From assembly GCF_004421105.1 (NCBI RefSeq), contig NZ_CP038033.1, positions 3,057,659 through 3,121,658 on the forward strand: a DNA stretch of 64,000 bases. The letters are read 5' to 3'. Below are positions 9,253 to 17,270 of the stretch, one piece after another (positions within the stretch are counted from its first letter, which is position 1; each line of letters starts with the position of its first letter). A program made the translations under genes and the position numbers. The stretch comes from Nitrosococcus wardiae (lineage in GTDB: Bacteria; Pseudomonadota; Gammaproteobacteria; Nitrosococcales; Nitrosococcaceae). A model generated the notes under the pieces. It saw nothing but the letters and a program-made list of their open reading frames with translations, was not told the DNA's origin and made no database searches.

Positions 9253-9630
9253 ATGTGGTTCTACAAAGTTCTAGGTTTTGCCTTTACGGGGCTTGCGACA
9301 GTGGGAGTTATCCTCCCCCTCCTTCCTACGACCCCTTTTCTCCTTTTGGCCGCGGGATGCTTTGCCAAATCCTCTCCAAGACTTCACCAAATGCTTATAG
9401 AAAATGCTACCTTCGGACCGATGATCAAGAATTGGCATGAGCATAGAACTATTCCCTTGAGAGCCAAGATCATTGCTATTCTCTCATTAATTTTTTTCGG
9501 GGGTTATTCAGTGATCTTCGCTATCGAGAATACTATCCTTAAAATATTAGGCGCCTTAATCGTTGCCTACGCCCTGTTTTTTATTGCGAGGATTAAAATA
9601 TACCGTGCCCACCCTACGCTTGCTGAATGA
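9253..9630 (+). CDS. DUF454 (YbaN-like) inner-membrane protein
   Basis: A 125-residue membrane protein of the YbaN/DUF454 family, whose function is unknown. The N-terminal hydrophobic segment carries the family hallmark GVILPLLPTTPFLLLAAGCFAKSSPR. A mid-segment with IKNWHEHRTIPLRAK precedes two further membrane helices. Length and motif order match the family. The 3' end overlaps the last 17 bp of the convergent LOG-family gene. No start-site ambiguity was found, although no strong ribosome site is visible. Confidence 0.85.
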   Translation: MWFYKVLGFAFTGLATVGVILPLLPTTPFLLLAAGCFAKSSPRLHQMLIENATFGPMIKNWHEHRTIPLRAKIIAILSLIFFGGYSVIFAIENTILKILGALIVAYALFFIARIKIYRAHPTLAE

Positions 9631-10000
9631 TCTCAACAGCGTCATCCACAGTGTTCGCAATATGGATAATTTCTACATCTTTGGGACTAATCACCCCTTC
9701 GCTCAACATGGTTTCTTGAGCGAAACGCCGTAAATATTCCCAAAAATCGCCATCCATGCCAATAATGGGAAACCGCTCTAATTTTCCTGTCTGCACCAGT
9801 GTGACGACCTCAAAAGCTTCATCAAGAGTACCGAAACTACCAGGCATGATTACAGATGCAGAGGAGTATTTAACAAGCATCACTTTGCTTTCTAAATCCG
9901 ATTCCCGGTTCCGTCTGCCCGACAGGAATACTTTCTCTGCCCCCTCCACTTTGCCGAGGAGCGAATAACGGCCTATATCATTAGTAGTTTTGCCATTCAT
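9614..10000 (-). CDS. truncated LOG-family (lysine decarboxylase-like) nucleotide hydrolase
   Basis: The C-terminal half of a LOG/TIGR00730-type Rossmann protein is recognisable. It contains PGSFGTLDEAFEVVTLVQTG, a variant of the PGGFGTLDE substrate-binding motif with Gly to Ser, followed by FPIIGMDGDFWEYL. The N-terminal half, which normally carries the first nucleotide-binding strands and the GGGxxGxMG loop, is missing. Intact relatives have about 180-250 residues and this has 128 from ATG 10000 (or 137 from GTG 10027). It abuts the divergent methyltransferase gene at 10028, so the break may coincide with that junction. I regard it as probably non-functional but the frame is still open. Confidence 0.6.
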   Translation of the reverse strand: MNGKTTNDIGRYSLLGKVEGAEKVFLSGRRNRESDLESKVMLVKYSSASVIMPGSFGTLDEAFEVVTLVQTGKLERFPIIGMDGDFWEYLRRFAQETMLSEGVISPKDVEIIHIANTVDDAVEIIQQA

Positions 10001-10027
10001 GATTATCTCTTTTATATATTTTGTCAC

Positions 10028-10471
10028 ATGAATATTAAGTTGATGGGTTATTTTCTAGTCACATTACAGTTTGTAGCAATTATTTTATGCTACTTTCCTT
10101 TTGCTCTAGCAGATAGGAATTTTACGTCTAGCTTATTCTTAGTGACTATTGGATTAGTCGCTGGAATAATCACACTTTACTTTAACCGGTTAAATAATTT
10201 TAATATCCACCCTGAAATAAAACATAATGCCAATCTTATTACTCATGGCCCTTACAAATATATCCGCCATCCTATGTATACCAGTTTATGCATAGTAATG
10301 CTGGGTATCACAACCTACAATTTCCATTATCTAAATTTTATCGGCTTGACAATGTTAGTAATAGTTTTAATAGCCAAATCCCATATTGAGGAGATTCTAT
10401 TAAAGAATTATTTCCCTGAATATCTCGATTATATAGCAAGAACAAAAAAATTTATTCCTTTTATTTTCTAA
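10028..10471 (+). CDS. isoprenylcysteine carboxyl methyltransferase/PEMT-like membrane protein
   Basis: A small polytopic membrane methyltransferase of the ICMT/phospholipid methyltransferase superfamily. Diagnostic is HGPYKYIRHPMYTS at about residues 75-88, the cofactor-binding region, followed by a C-terminal EEILLKNYFPEYLDYIARTKKFIPFIF segment. About four hydrophobic helices are present in 147 residues. The substrate is not predictable; bacterial members often methylate lipids or remain unassigned. The gene is conspicuously AT-rich in codon use compared with its surroundings and begins one base after the divergent truncated LOG gene, which suggests acquired DNA. Confidence 0.85.
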   Translation: MNIKLMGYFLVTLQFVAIILCYFPFALADRNFTSSLFLVTIGLVAGIITLYFNRLNNFNIHPEIKHNANLITHGPYKYIRHPMYTSLCIVMLGITTYNFHYLNFIGLTMLVIVLIAKSHIEEILLKNYFPEYLDYIARTKKFIPFIF

Positions 10472-10494
10472 CAAGTTAGGGGGAGGTCAAATAC

Positions 10495-10683
10495 ATGCAG
10501 CTTAAATGTTCATGCCATTGCGGCAGCGTACGCTTTACACTTCATTCCCCACACCCTTACCCCTTTAACCTCTGTTATTGCTCTATCTGCCGAAAAACCG
10601 CGGGCGGTGGGGGCTATACCATTAATCTAGGTGGAGATTATAAAATCCGGAAGAATCTCTTGCACAATGGCATAAGCGGCTAG
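10495..10683 (+). pseudogene. truncated GFA (CENP-V/glutathione-dependent formaldehyde-activating) domain protein
   Basis: The 62-residue frame begins like a GFA-domain protein: CSCHCGSVRFTL, then the second zinc pair LCYCSICRKTAG. Intact members continue for another 60-100 residues with a third zinc-binding CxxC or CxxxC region; here the frame ends after YKIRK and the following DNA does not continue the family. I read it as a 3'-truncated relic. It lies inside a run of small AT-rich genes. Confidence 0.65.
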
Positions 10684-10708
10684 GGCTTGAAAACTTTGGG
10701 TCTTAATT

Positions 10709-11047
10709 ATGAAAAAACGGAATCGAACGACACAATACTCAGAGAGGGTCTTCTGGGAGAAGATCAGCATATATGCAAAATCAGCAGGAGTGAATGTTAT
10801 AGAAACCGCTTTGAAACTTTATTATGCTTTACAAGATGAAGATACTCCCAAATGGGCAAAAACAGTTATTTATAGTGCTTTAATTTATTTTATCTCTCCA
10901 GTTGATACTTTACCTGATTTACTGCCAGGGGGTTATGTGGATGATTTAGGCGTACTATTATCGGCAGTTGCAACGATATCGACTCATATAAAAGAAGAAC
11001 ACTCAGACAAAGCAGGGGTTAAAATCGAACAGTGGTTTAAAAGATAA
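10709..11047 (+). CDS. DUF1232 (YkvA-like) protein
   Basis: A 112-residue protein with the DUF1232 signature: a helix ending in KTVIYSALIYFISPVDTLPDLLPG, then GYVDDLGVLLSAVATI. The hydrophobic segment around the SPVD motif probably touches or spans the membrane. The molecular function of the family is unknown. The preceding gene is a GFA relic and the next gene (DCC family) starts 3 bp after its stop, so these two are probably co-transcribed. Confidence 0.85.
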   Translation: MKKRNRTTQYSERVFWEKISIYAKSAGVNVIETALKLYYALQDEDTPKWAKTVIYSALIYFISPVDTLPDLLPGGYVDDLGVLLSAVATISTHIKEEHSDKAGVKIEQWFKR

Positions 11048-11050
11048 TTT

Positions 11051-11428
11051 ATGGAAAATAATGATAAAAAACCTATAAAAGTGTACTACAACAGTGCATG
11101 CCCAGTCTGTAATGCAGGGATAAAAAATCAAAAGGCGAAAATGGCTCACTGTAGAATAGAATGGAAAGATGTTCATACCCAATCAGGCATCCATAATGAG
11201 ATATCACCTGATCTTGAATTTGTCCGAAAAAGGCTTCATGCAATAAATGAAAAAGGAGAAATAAAAGTAGGAGTTGAAGCATTCGAGGTCATTTGGAGGC
11301 ATTCACCTAATGAGCGTTGGAAAGCTAAGCTTGTTTCCTTTCCTATAATAAAACAGATTTCTATTTTTCTCTATAATGCATTTGCCTGGTTTTTGTATAA
11401 GTGGAATCTCCGAAAACACCATTGGTGA
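11051..11428 (+). CDS. DCC-family (DUF393) thiol-disulfide oxidoreductase-like protein
   Basis: A 125-residue member of the DUF393 family. It starts with the thioredoxin-like strand KVYYNSACPVCNAGI, in which the usual D-x-x-C-x-x-C is represented by NSACPVC, so the first Asp is replaced by Asn while both cysteines are kept. A C-terminal hydrophobic segment (IFLYNAFAWFLYKWN) may be membrane-associated. The family is presumed redox-active but its substrates are unknown. It follows the DUF1232 gene by 3 bp and is convergent with the PhoD-like gene. Confidence 0.85.
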   Translation: MENNDKKPIKVYYNSACPVCNAGIKNQKAKMAHCRIEWKDVHTQSGIHNEISPDLEFVRKRLHAINEKGEIKVGVEAFEVIWRHSPNERWKAKLVSFPIIKQISIFLYNAFAWFLYKWNLRKHHW

Positions 11429-11454
11429 GTTCACCACTAAATTTAGCATCAACC

Positions 11455-13005
11455 TCATATATAGGGTGAACAGTAAACACACACAGGTTCTTCCCCTTGA
11501 TGTCCATAAATATAAAATCTAACTTTCGGATCAACACCAGGTTGAGGCGTTTTAATTTCGATAAGACCAAGATTTAATCCACCATAAGGATTTTTTATAT
11601 AGCTTTTTACCCCCTTTAAAAAATTAACTTTTGCATTCAATAAACCATTATTAATCGATACCTTTCGGTTAGCCCGAATAAGAAGCTTTGAAAAGAATTG
11701 CACAAAAAAAGTATTGATATGGGTAATGGGACTAGAAACCACTTGATAAGTATTAGGTCCTTCTTTATTCCACTTAATACGGTGAACACACCCAATATGA
11801 ATATCTCCACTTAGCAAAATCATTTTTTGCGAAGGATACTTAAGCTGATGTTGATAAATCGTTTCTAGAAATTTATTTCTATCCTGCACATGGGCACCAG
11901 AAGACCACCGATCTGAAAAATCTTCACCAGAATAAGTAATTCTAGCTGCCAGCTTTGCTAGAAAACGAGGTAAATGAATAACAGGCACACTCAGTACAAA
12001 AAACAATATTTTTTTGTCTCTATGTGCTTTTAAGAATTTTTCAATTTTTATATGTTGTTTTTTAGAAAAAAGTTTTCCATTTCTTCCAGCCTTTCGATTA
12101 GAACGCAAATCCAGGACAAAGACAGCTGTATTTCCATAGCTAATATCATAATCAAACGAATCCGGTAGTTCTTTCTGATAATCCATCACGCAGGAAGCTT
12201 GATAATCAAAATAAGCTAATTTTGCTCCTATGAAGAACTCCTGCCATTGGGGAGTTTGATGCTTTGGATCAGAACCCCAATTATCAATAATGTCATGATC
12301 ATCCCAAATAGGATAGCAGGGATACTCCCTATGTATTGTTTTTAAATCGGCAAGATTCCAGAAATACCGATAACGATGTTGAAATATCTTCCGTATACTT
12401 TCGCTCTTATATTCCAAAATGTTTTTTTTATCTTCAGATGCAATAAAAGAAAGATAATCTGGATTAAAAAGAGAAAGATTCCGCGGATAGTCTGAATACA
12501 TCTGATCTCCCATCATCAAAACGAATTTGGTATCGTGGTACTCCATACATCGTTTTGCGGCACGCAGCATTTGAATAGATTCTAAGTGGACCAAACCATC
12601 TTCATCAAATGGCTGATTGCAACTCATTAACGCAATTGAGAAACGACTCGGTGTTTGATCGGGATGACTAGGAGCTGTTTCAAAAGTTCCTGCTCCAATG
12701 AGCTGATCATCTGTTAAATGTTTGACTTCATAAGCATATCGGGTTAAAGGCTCTAAAAATTGGTTCTCCAAGGTAAATGGAAATTCTATACTGTAAGTAT
12801 TATCATTTTTATTTTCATATTCTATTGCTATATATCCTTCCTGTACATTTTCCTGATCTCCTATTTTCCACCAACGTAAACACAAAGTTCCGGGTCTTTC
12901 TGAACGAATCCATAATCGAGCTGATTTTGCCTTTACAGCGCCGACAGATACCATATTTTCAAGCGGCTCGATCTGAAAGTTTTTTGAGTTTTCCATATTA
13001 TTCAA
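11455..13005 (-). CDS. PhoD-like metallophosphatase
   Basis: A 516-residue protein of the alkaline phosphatase D-like metallophosphatase superfamily. After an N-terminal immunoglobulin-like region (residues 1-120) come the dimetal-site blocks: LMSCNQPFDEDG, LMMGDQMYSD, YPIWDDHDIIDNWG and LLSGDIHIGCVHR. No Tat signal (SRRxFLK) is seen at the N-terminus, unlike Bacillus PhoD, so the protein is probably cytosolic or lies in a different subfamily. Codon use is AT-rich like the adjacent small genes and unlike the GC-richer housekeeping genes further on, consistent with horizontal acquisition. The substrate is unknown. Confidence 0.85.
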   Translation of the reverse strand: MNNMENSKNFQIEPLENMVSVGAVKAKSARLWIRSERPGTLCLRWWKIGDQENVQEGYIAIEYENKNDNTYSIEFPFTLENQFLEPLTRYAYEVKHLTDDQLIGAGTFETAPSHPDQTPSRFSIALMSCNQPFDEDGLVHLESIQMLRAAKRCMEYHDTKFVLMMGDQMYSDYPRNLSLFNPDYLSFIASEDKKNILEYKSESIRKIFQHRYRYFWNLADLKTIHREYPCYPIWDDHDIIDNWGSDPKHQTPQWQEFFIGAKLAYFDYQASCVMDYQKELPDSFDYDISYGNTAVFVLDLRSNRKAGRNGKLFSKKQHIKIEKFLKAHRDKKILFFVLSVPVIHLPRFLAKLAARITYSGEDFSDRWSSGAHVQDRNKFLETIYQHQLKYPSQKMILLSGDIHIGCVHRIKWNKEGPNTYQVVSSPITHINTFFVQFFSKLLIRANRKVSINNGLLNAKVNFLKGVKSYIKNPYGGLNLGLIEIKTPQPGVDPKVRFYIYGHQGEEPVCVYCSPYI

Positions 13006-13665
13006 ATGATTAAATTATTTAAAATGGCTAAGGATAAATTAATTTTCAAGAAATATATTTAATTTTTATCAGAGCTAATACGCTTCAATATCTGCTCAAC
13101 TAGGTGATATTTCTCGGCTAATTGATTCATCCAATCTCATACGCGCGGTGAATGTTTTATTAAAACTGGCAACCCAATTAAGATTAATGGAAGCCCAAGC
13201 GGAATTGGTAACCAAAATATAATCAAACCCGTGAAGACAGAAATGGCTCCAAAACTAAGATATATTAACTTAATCATTTTTCTTAAATTCCACCATCAGT
13301 CTCCCCCACTGTACTCAGGTTTGACTACATTATAGCAATGCATGTCGGATAAATTTCTTATAAGTATTTATATTTTATGGTTTTTTCATCGATTACAGGT
13401 GTGTAATAAAATGTCAGAAGCTATAGCGGTTCCCCCGTAGAGGAAATCCCGTTGGGCTTGGGACAAACGTGGCCCGACGTCAAGCTTCCAGCAGCATATC
13501 TTGACACGCTGACCCCCAAGCTCCTGAGGTCTAACTCAAACGGGAAAGACTATAATTTATTTAGATAATAGCTCCGATAGGTTTTGATTCCTGTCTCAAT
13601 ATAGCCTAGTTTTTAATGCAGGGCCTTTTACAATTTAGTGATTGGAATAAAATTAAGGAGGTTCT
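13006..13665. other. 660-bp intergenic region with one broken small gene
   Basis: The part 13059-13277 holds a small membrane-protein frame on the minus strand, listed separately. The rest is AT-rich and then mixed, without a recognisable gene. A word AGCTATAGCGGTTCCC near 13423 resembles AGCTATAGCAATTCCC near 15470, which could be the edges of a small dispersed repeat. TATAAT at 13551-13556 lacks a good -35. Confidence 0.4.
13059..13277 (-). pseudogene. small hydrophobic membrane protein gene interrupted by an in-frame TGA
   Basis: From the ATG at 13277 the frame encodes 46 residues, a highly hydrophobic stretch with LPIPLGLPLILIGLPVLI and then KHSPRV, before a TGA at 13137-13139. Reading in the same frame continues for 25 more sensible codons (DWMNQLAEKYHLVEQILKR...) to TAA at 13059. 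The hydrophobic Pro/Gly-rich hairpin followed by an arginine-rich turn and an amphipathic helix resembles PGPGW-type small membrane proteins. A single base change probably created the stop. A functional 46-residue product cannot be excluded. Confidence 0.5.
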
Positions 13666-14076
13666 ATGAATAATAAATTGACTCTGACCAGTTCTTGTTT
13701 CTTTGCCATTGTTATGCTGTCTGTAGTGGCGCTCCATCCTCTCAATGCAGCCAACCCACCAGAGGAAGAAAGCAAGGTAAAAGAGTTTATGCAGGTGAAA
13801 CTCTCTAGTTCCCACGATGTTTTGGAGGGCTTAATCGAGGAAGATTTTTTTAAGATCTTAGAGGAAGCCAAAAGAATGCTGGCAATGAGTCATGCGAGCG
13901 AATGGTATGTTATGAAAACCCCAGAATATAAAGAATATAGTACTGAGTTTCGTGACCACCTGCAGGAACTCATAGGTGCGGCTAAGGATAAAAACCTTGA
14001 CATCGCTGCCCGTAGTTACTCCCAGTTGACCGTAACTTGCGCAAAATGCCATAAGCATGTGAGAGAGGAGCAGTAG
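13666..14076 (+). CDS. periplasmic monoheme cytochrome (cytochrome c'/c556-like)
   Basis: A 136-residue exported protein with a signal peptide (hydrophobic core about residues 8-27, cleavage near LNAAN). It has four predicted helices and a single heme-binding CAKCH at residues 125-129, close to the C-terminus. A C-terminal CXXCH after a helical bundle is the layout of cytochrome c' and c556. A strong AAGGAGG ribosome site precedes the ATG. In an ammonia oxidiser such cytochromes may bind NO or shuttle electrons, but the role here is inference. The gene is convergent with the MBL hydrolase gene. Confidence 0.85.
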   Translation: MNNKLTLTSSCFFAIVMLSVVALHPLNAANPPEEESKVKEFMQVKLSSSHDVLEGLIEEDFFKILEEAKRMLAMSHASEWYVMKTPEYKEYSTEFRDHLQELIGAAKDKNLDIAARSYSQLTVTCAKCHKHVREEQ

Positions 14077-14089
14077 CAGAACTTTTGGC

Positions 14090-14728
14090 TCAGCTATTTT
14101 CCCTCAAAAATGGATTCAATCGTCGCTCTTCTCCAAAAGTGGACATGGGTCCATGACCTGGAATAAATCGGACCTCATCTCCCAGAGGAAGAAGACGTTC
14201 ACGAATGGAGCAGATTAAAGCATCATAATCGCCGCGGGGGAAATCAGTGCGGCCAATGGAACCCTGAAACAATACATCTCCAACGAGGGCCAGGTGACTA
14301 TTCGGATGAAAAAAAATTACATGGCCGGGCGTGTGTCCTGGACAATGATAAACGTTAAGTACTATATTGCCAAAGGAGACCGTATCACCCTGCTCTAACC
14401 AACGATCAGGCGCAAAGGATTCAGCAGGAGGAAAACCAAACATTTCACTTTGCGAAGGCAATGAATCAATCCAAAATTTATCCTCTATTTGGGGTCCCTC
14501 GATAGGCACGCCTAACCGGCGAGCCAATTCGGCCACGCCCCCAGCATGATCAATGTGCCCATGGGTTACCAGAATCTTCTCTATTTTTAATCGGTTAGCC
14601 TCAATTTTTTCCAGGATTCGCTCCAAATCACCCCCTGGATCAACGACTGCTGCCCTCCTGGTCTCTTCACAAGCAAGCAGGGTGCAATTCTGCATAAACG
14701 GAGTAACGGGCAAGATTTCAAATTTCAT
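14090..14728 (-). CDS. metallo-beta-lactamase-fold hydrolase (YcbL/glyoxalase II-like)
   Basis: A 212-residue zinc hydrolase. The metal-binding THGHIDHAGG motif is at about residues 55-64, followed by the CPGHTPGH motif, GDVLFQGSIGRTDFP and the terminal FIPGHGP. This combination and the short length match YcbL-type proteins related to hydroxyacylglutathione hydrolase; the C-terminal substrate-binding domain of true glyoxalase II is absent. It is likely cytosolic and acts on thioesters. It is followed on the same strand by nothing obvious; the upstream neighbour is the L,D-transpeptidase gene 35 bp away. Confidence 0.88.
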   Translation of the reverse strand: MKFEILPVTPFMQNCTLLACEETRRAAVVDPGGDLERILEKIEANRLKIEKILVTHGHIDHAGGVAELARRLGVPIEGPQIEDKFWIDSLPSQSEMFGFPPAESFAPDRWLEQGDTVSFGNIVLNVYHCPGHTPGHVIFFHPNSHLALVGDVLFQGSIGRTDFPRGDYDALICSIRERLLPLGDEVRFIPGHGPMSTFGEERRLNPFLRENS

Positions 14729-14763
14729 ACACTACTTTATCAACATCAACCAGGGAAAATGGG

Positions 14764-15402
14764 TTAATCTGCAAGGGAAATATTTGATTCTACGTTAATA
14801 CCAACAAACAAACGTTTATCAGCGGGATCATTAAGAATGGTTACCGGGGTGCCCGGCCCTATAAACTGACGCAATTCATCAATTTCAGCGTTGGTAAGAG
14901 CAATACAACCTCGAGTCCAGTCAAAATCATGGTGAATCGCTAATTTTTGATTTGTTTCTTCCCCGATACCATGGATCCCTATAAATCCCCCTAACCGAGT
15001 TTGCTGGGGGGGAACCCCGTTTTGCTCTTGATGGGCTCGGTAAATATGGATTAGCTCCTCCCATGAAATCAGCCCTTTTTTGTACCCCGCCATGGCATCC
15101 TGACGACCAGGATAATTGAGATGTATGAAGTAATAAAACTTACGACTGGGCCAAGAATCTACTATCTCATATTCTCCCTCTGGAGTGCGTTTGTCTCCCT
15201 CAACACGCTTCCCCCCTATCCCCCCTTGTCCTAGGGCAGCATGATATTTTTTAATTACCCGCGCCCCCTTTTTCACCATCAGTAATCGTTTGGACTTTAT
15301 GACAATAATTTCGTAAGGAAGCTCAGTAGGCGGCGTTGCGATCACAGGTGGACTTGCTAAAATCAGTGCCAAGCTAATGAATAACAACAAAAAATTAGGC
15401 AT
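14764..15402 (-). CDS. L,D-transpeptidase (YkuD family)
   Basis: A periplasmic peptidoglycan enzyme with a catalytic cysteine. A signal peptide (FLLLFISLALILASPPVIA) is followed directly by the YkuD domain, including YFIHLNYPG, GIHGIGEE and the catalytic block HHDFDWTRGCIALTNAEIDEL with the Cys in RGC. Length 212 fits single-domain members. No LysM or peptidoglycan-binding domain is seen. The protein may crosslink peptidoglycan or attach lipoproteins; which of these cannot be decided from sequence. Transcription may continue into the MBL hydrolase gene. Confidence 0.9.
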   Translation of the reverse strand: MPNFLLLFISLALILASPPVIATPPTELPYEIIVIKSKRLLMVKKGARVIKKYHAALGQGGIGGKRVEGDKRTPEGEYEIVDSWPSRKFYYFIHLNYPGRQDAMAGYKKGLISWEELIHIYRAHQEQNGVPPQQTRLGGFIGIHGIGEETNQKLAIHHDFDWTRGCIALTNAEIDELRQFIGPGTPVTILNDPADKRLFVGINVESNISLAD

Positions 15403-15502
15403 TACTCAAGATTTCCTATTGTTATTTTGGAAGAATTGTCCTGCCGCCAACGGTTTGACTCACTCAGGAGCTATAGCAATTCCCATGCCTCTTTTTGCTT
15501 AA

Positions 15503-16633
15503 TTATTGCCGATAAGGGCTATGCTCTCCCAATTCTACTATAGCGTTCCTTATCATCCGGCGCTCTTGGACAAGAAAATCAGCAACCGCCCCATGGAAAC
15601 TGGAGTCACTGAGCCAATGAGCGGACCAAGTGACGGTGGGTAAAAAACCACGGCTAATCTTGTGCTCCCCCTGGGCTCCAGGCTCGAACCATTGTAAACG
15701 GTGCTTAATACAATATTCTAGACCGCAGTAATAACACAGTTCGAAGTGCATACTAGCCAAGTACTCGTGACATCCCCAATAGCGGCCATAAAGGGTGTCT
15801 TGGCTTCGTAGGTATAAAGCCCCTGCAATAGGCTTATCCCCTCGAGTAGCCAACGCCAATACCACCGCTTGCCCCATGGTCCGCCCCAGAGACTTAAAAA
15901 AGGGCAAAGTAAGAGCAGGGTAATTCCCTTTGGCATTAAAGGTAGCCCGGTAAAATTGATACATGGCGTGCCACTCTAAATCGGTGGCCTCATTACCATG
16001 GATAACTTTGATTTCTACCCCTTGTGTTTGGGCTTGGCGACGTTCTCGCCTAACCTCCTTACGCCGCTTTGAACTCAAGGCCGCCAAGAACCCATCAAAA
16101 TCTTGATAATCTCGGTTGCACCAATGAAACTGATAGCCTTGGCGCAAGAGTAACCCACAGCCTGCCAGCCACTCTATCTCGCGCTGGTGAGGAAACAACC
16201 AGTGAAGGGATGAAACTCCCCACTCTTTAGCCAGCGTCATTGCCGTCTGAATAAGCCCATGGACTAGCATTTTATCTACACCCGGCTTCAACAGTAGCCG
16301 TGAGCCGGTCACAGGGCTAAAAGGTACGGCGACTACTAATTTAGGATAATAATGTCCTCCAGCCCGTTCCCACGCTTCAGCCCAGGACCAATCAAATACG
16401 AATTCGCCAAAAGAATTGTATTTGAGGTATAAAGGAACCGCCCCCAGCAAGCTACCCTGTTCATCCTCAGCAAGCAGATATCGTGGAAGCCAACCCACAT
16501 GGGTCCCGATGCAGCCATGGCGCTCAAGGGCACTTAGAAATTCATAACATAGGAAAGGATTATCGGTTCCCTCCAATACATTCCACTGCTCAGAAGCAAG
16601 GATCTCGATAGATTCAGCAACTTTAAATCGCAT
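15503..16633 (-). CDS. FemAB-like GNAT-fold protein (DUF482)
   Basis: A 376-residue protein of the DUF482/FemAB-like group related to peptidoglycan aminoacyl transferases. The N-terminal half contains NPFLCYEFLSALE, VPLYLKYNSFGEFVFDWSWAEA and PFSPVTGSRLLL, all typical of the group. The C-terminal acyltransferase fold includes LYGRYWGCHEYLASMHFELCYYCGLEYCI and EPGAQGEHKISRGF. Members occur widely in proteobacteria, but the reaction is not established. The gene is divergent from the Rrf2 regulator with about 120 bp between them. Confidence 0.85.
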   Translation of the reverse strand: MRFKVAESIEILASEQWNVLEGTDNPFLCYEFLSALERHGCIGTHVGWLPRYLLAEDEQGSLLGAVPLYLKYNSFGEFVFDWSWAEAWERAGGHYYPKLVVAVPFSPVTGSRLLLKPGVDKMLVHGLIQTAMTLAKEWGVSSLHWLFPHQREIEWLAGCGLLLRQGYQFHWCNRDYQDFDGFLAALSSKRRKEVRRERRQAQTQGVEIKVIHGNEATDLEWHAMYQFYRATFNAKGNYPALTLPFFKSLGRTMGQAVVLALATRGDKPIAGALYLRSQDTLYGRYWGCHEYLASMHFELCYYCGLEYCIKHRLQWFEPGAQGEHKISRGFLPTVTWSAHWLSDSSFHGAVADFLVQERRMIRNAIVELGEHSPYRQ

Positions 16634-16757
16634 GGCAACCCTACTCTGGATCGTCTATCTTGACTAGAATACTCAAGATTTATATACAGCCCAGTGGTGA
16701 TTTTTTGACGCTCTGTATGTTATTATTTTATCTCGTCTGGTAATGTATTAGTTGCCT

Positions 16758-17168
16758 ATGAGACTTTCCAACCGCCCCCGTTATGCGATTAGCGCCATGA
16801 TGAATTTGGCCTTGGCCAAGCAGCCAAGCTCAGTTACATTAGGAGATATAGCCCAGCTTGACAATATCTCTGTCTCTTATCTAGAGCAAATCTTTGCTAA
16901 CCTACGCCACCACGGTTTAGTGGAAGGAGTGCGGGGTCCAGGTGGAGGCTATCATCTTGCCCGAGCTGCCGAGGAAATCACCATTGCCGAAATTATTGCT
17001 GCAGTAGATAAACAACCAGGTAAGCTCAATCCTTTGGCTATTGCTAATAATTCCGTAAGTGAAGCCGAACGACTTTGGAATGACTTCAGCGTACGGCTTT
17101 ATGATTTTCTGAACCAAATCACCCTGGCGGATCTCACCCAGCGTTGGCCCCACTTACGCGAGTGCTAA
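16758..17168 (+). CDS. Rrf2-family transcriptional regulator lacking the Fe-S cysteines
   Basis: A winged-helix DNA-binding protein of about 136 residues, similar to IscR at the N-terminus: RLSNRPRYAISAMMNLAL, the helix-turn-helix with ISVSYLEQIFANLRHHGLVEGVRGPGGGYHLAR, and ITIAEIIAAVD. IscR and NsrR carry three cysteines around residues 90-105 for an Fe-S cluster. Here that stretch is KLNPLAIANNSVSEAERLW and the only cysteine is the last residue. The protein therefore cannot sense through the usual cluster. I placed the start at ATG 16758 because the codon at 16752 is TTG. It is divergent from the FemAB-like gene. Confidence 0.85.
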   Translation: MRLSNRPRYAISAMMNLALAKQPSSVTLGDIAQLDNISVSYLEQIFANLRHHGLVEGVRGPGGGYHLARAAEEITIAEIIAAVDKQPGKLNPLAIANNSVSEAERLWNDFSVRLYDFLNQITLADLTQRWPHLREC

Positions 17169-17202
17169 TTCTAAATTACCAATTTTATCTATAACCTATA
17201 TC

Positions 17203-17240
17203 TATAAAAATAAAATATTTTTATAAAAATAAAATATTTT
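17203..17240. repeat. 19-bp AT-rich tandem repeat
   Basis: The unit TATAAAAATAAAATATTTT occurs twice in direct succession (17203-17221 and 17222-17240). It contains the palindrome AAAATATTTT. It lies between the convergent Rrf2 and STAS genes and may end transcription or affect DNA bending. Confidence 0.7.
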
Positions 17241-17270
17241 TTTATTCTCTTTTTGATCGTCTCCCCGGGG

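Noticed and set aside
13420-15485. dispersed repeat AGCTATAGC(G/A)(G/A)TTCCC (near 13423 and 15470)
   Set aside because: Only about 16 bases match, with no inverted ends or target duplication; too short to call a mobile element.
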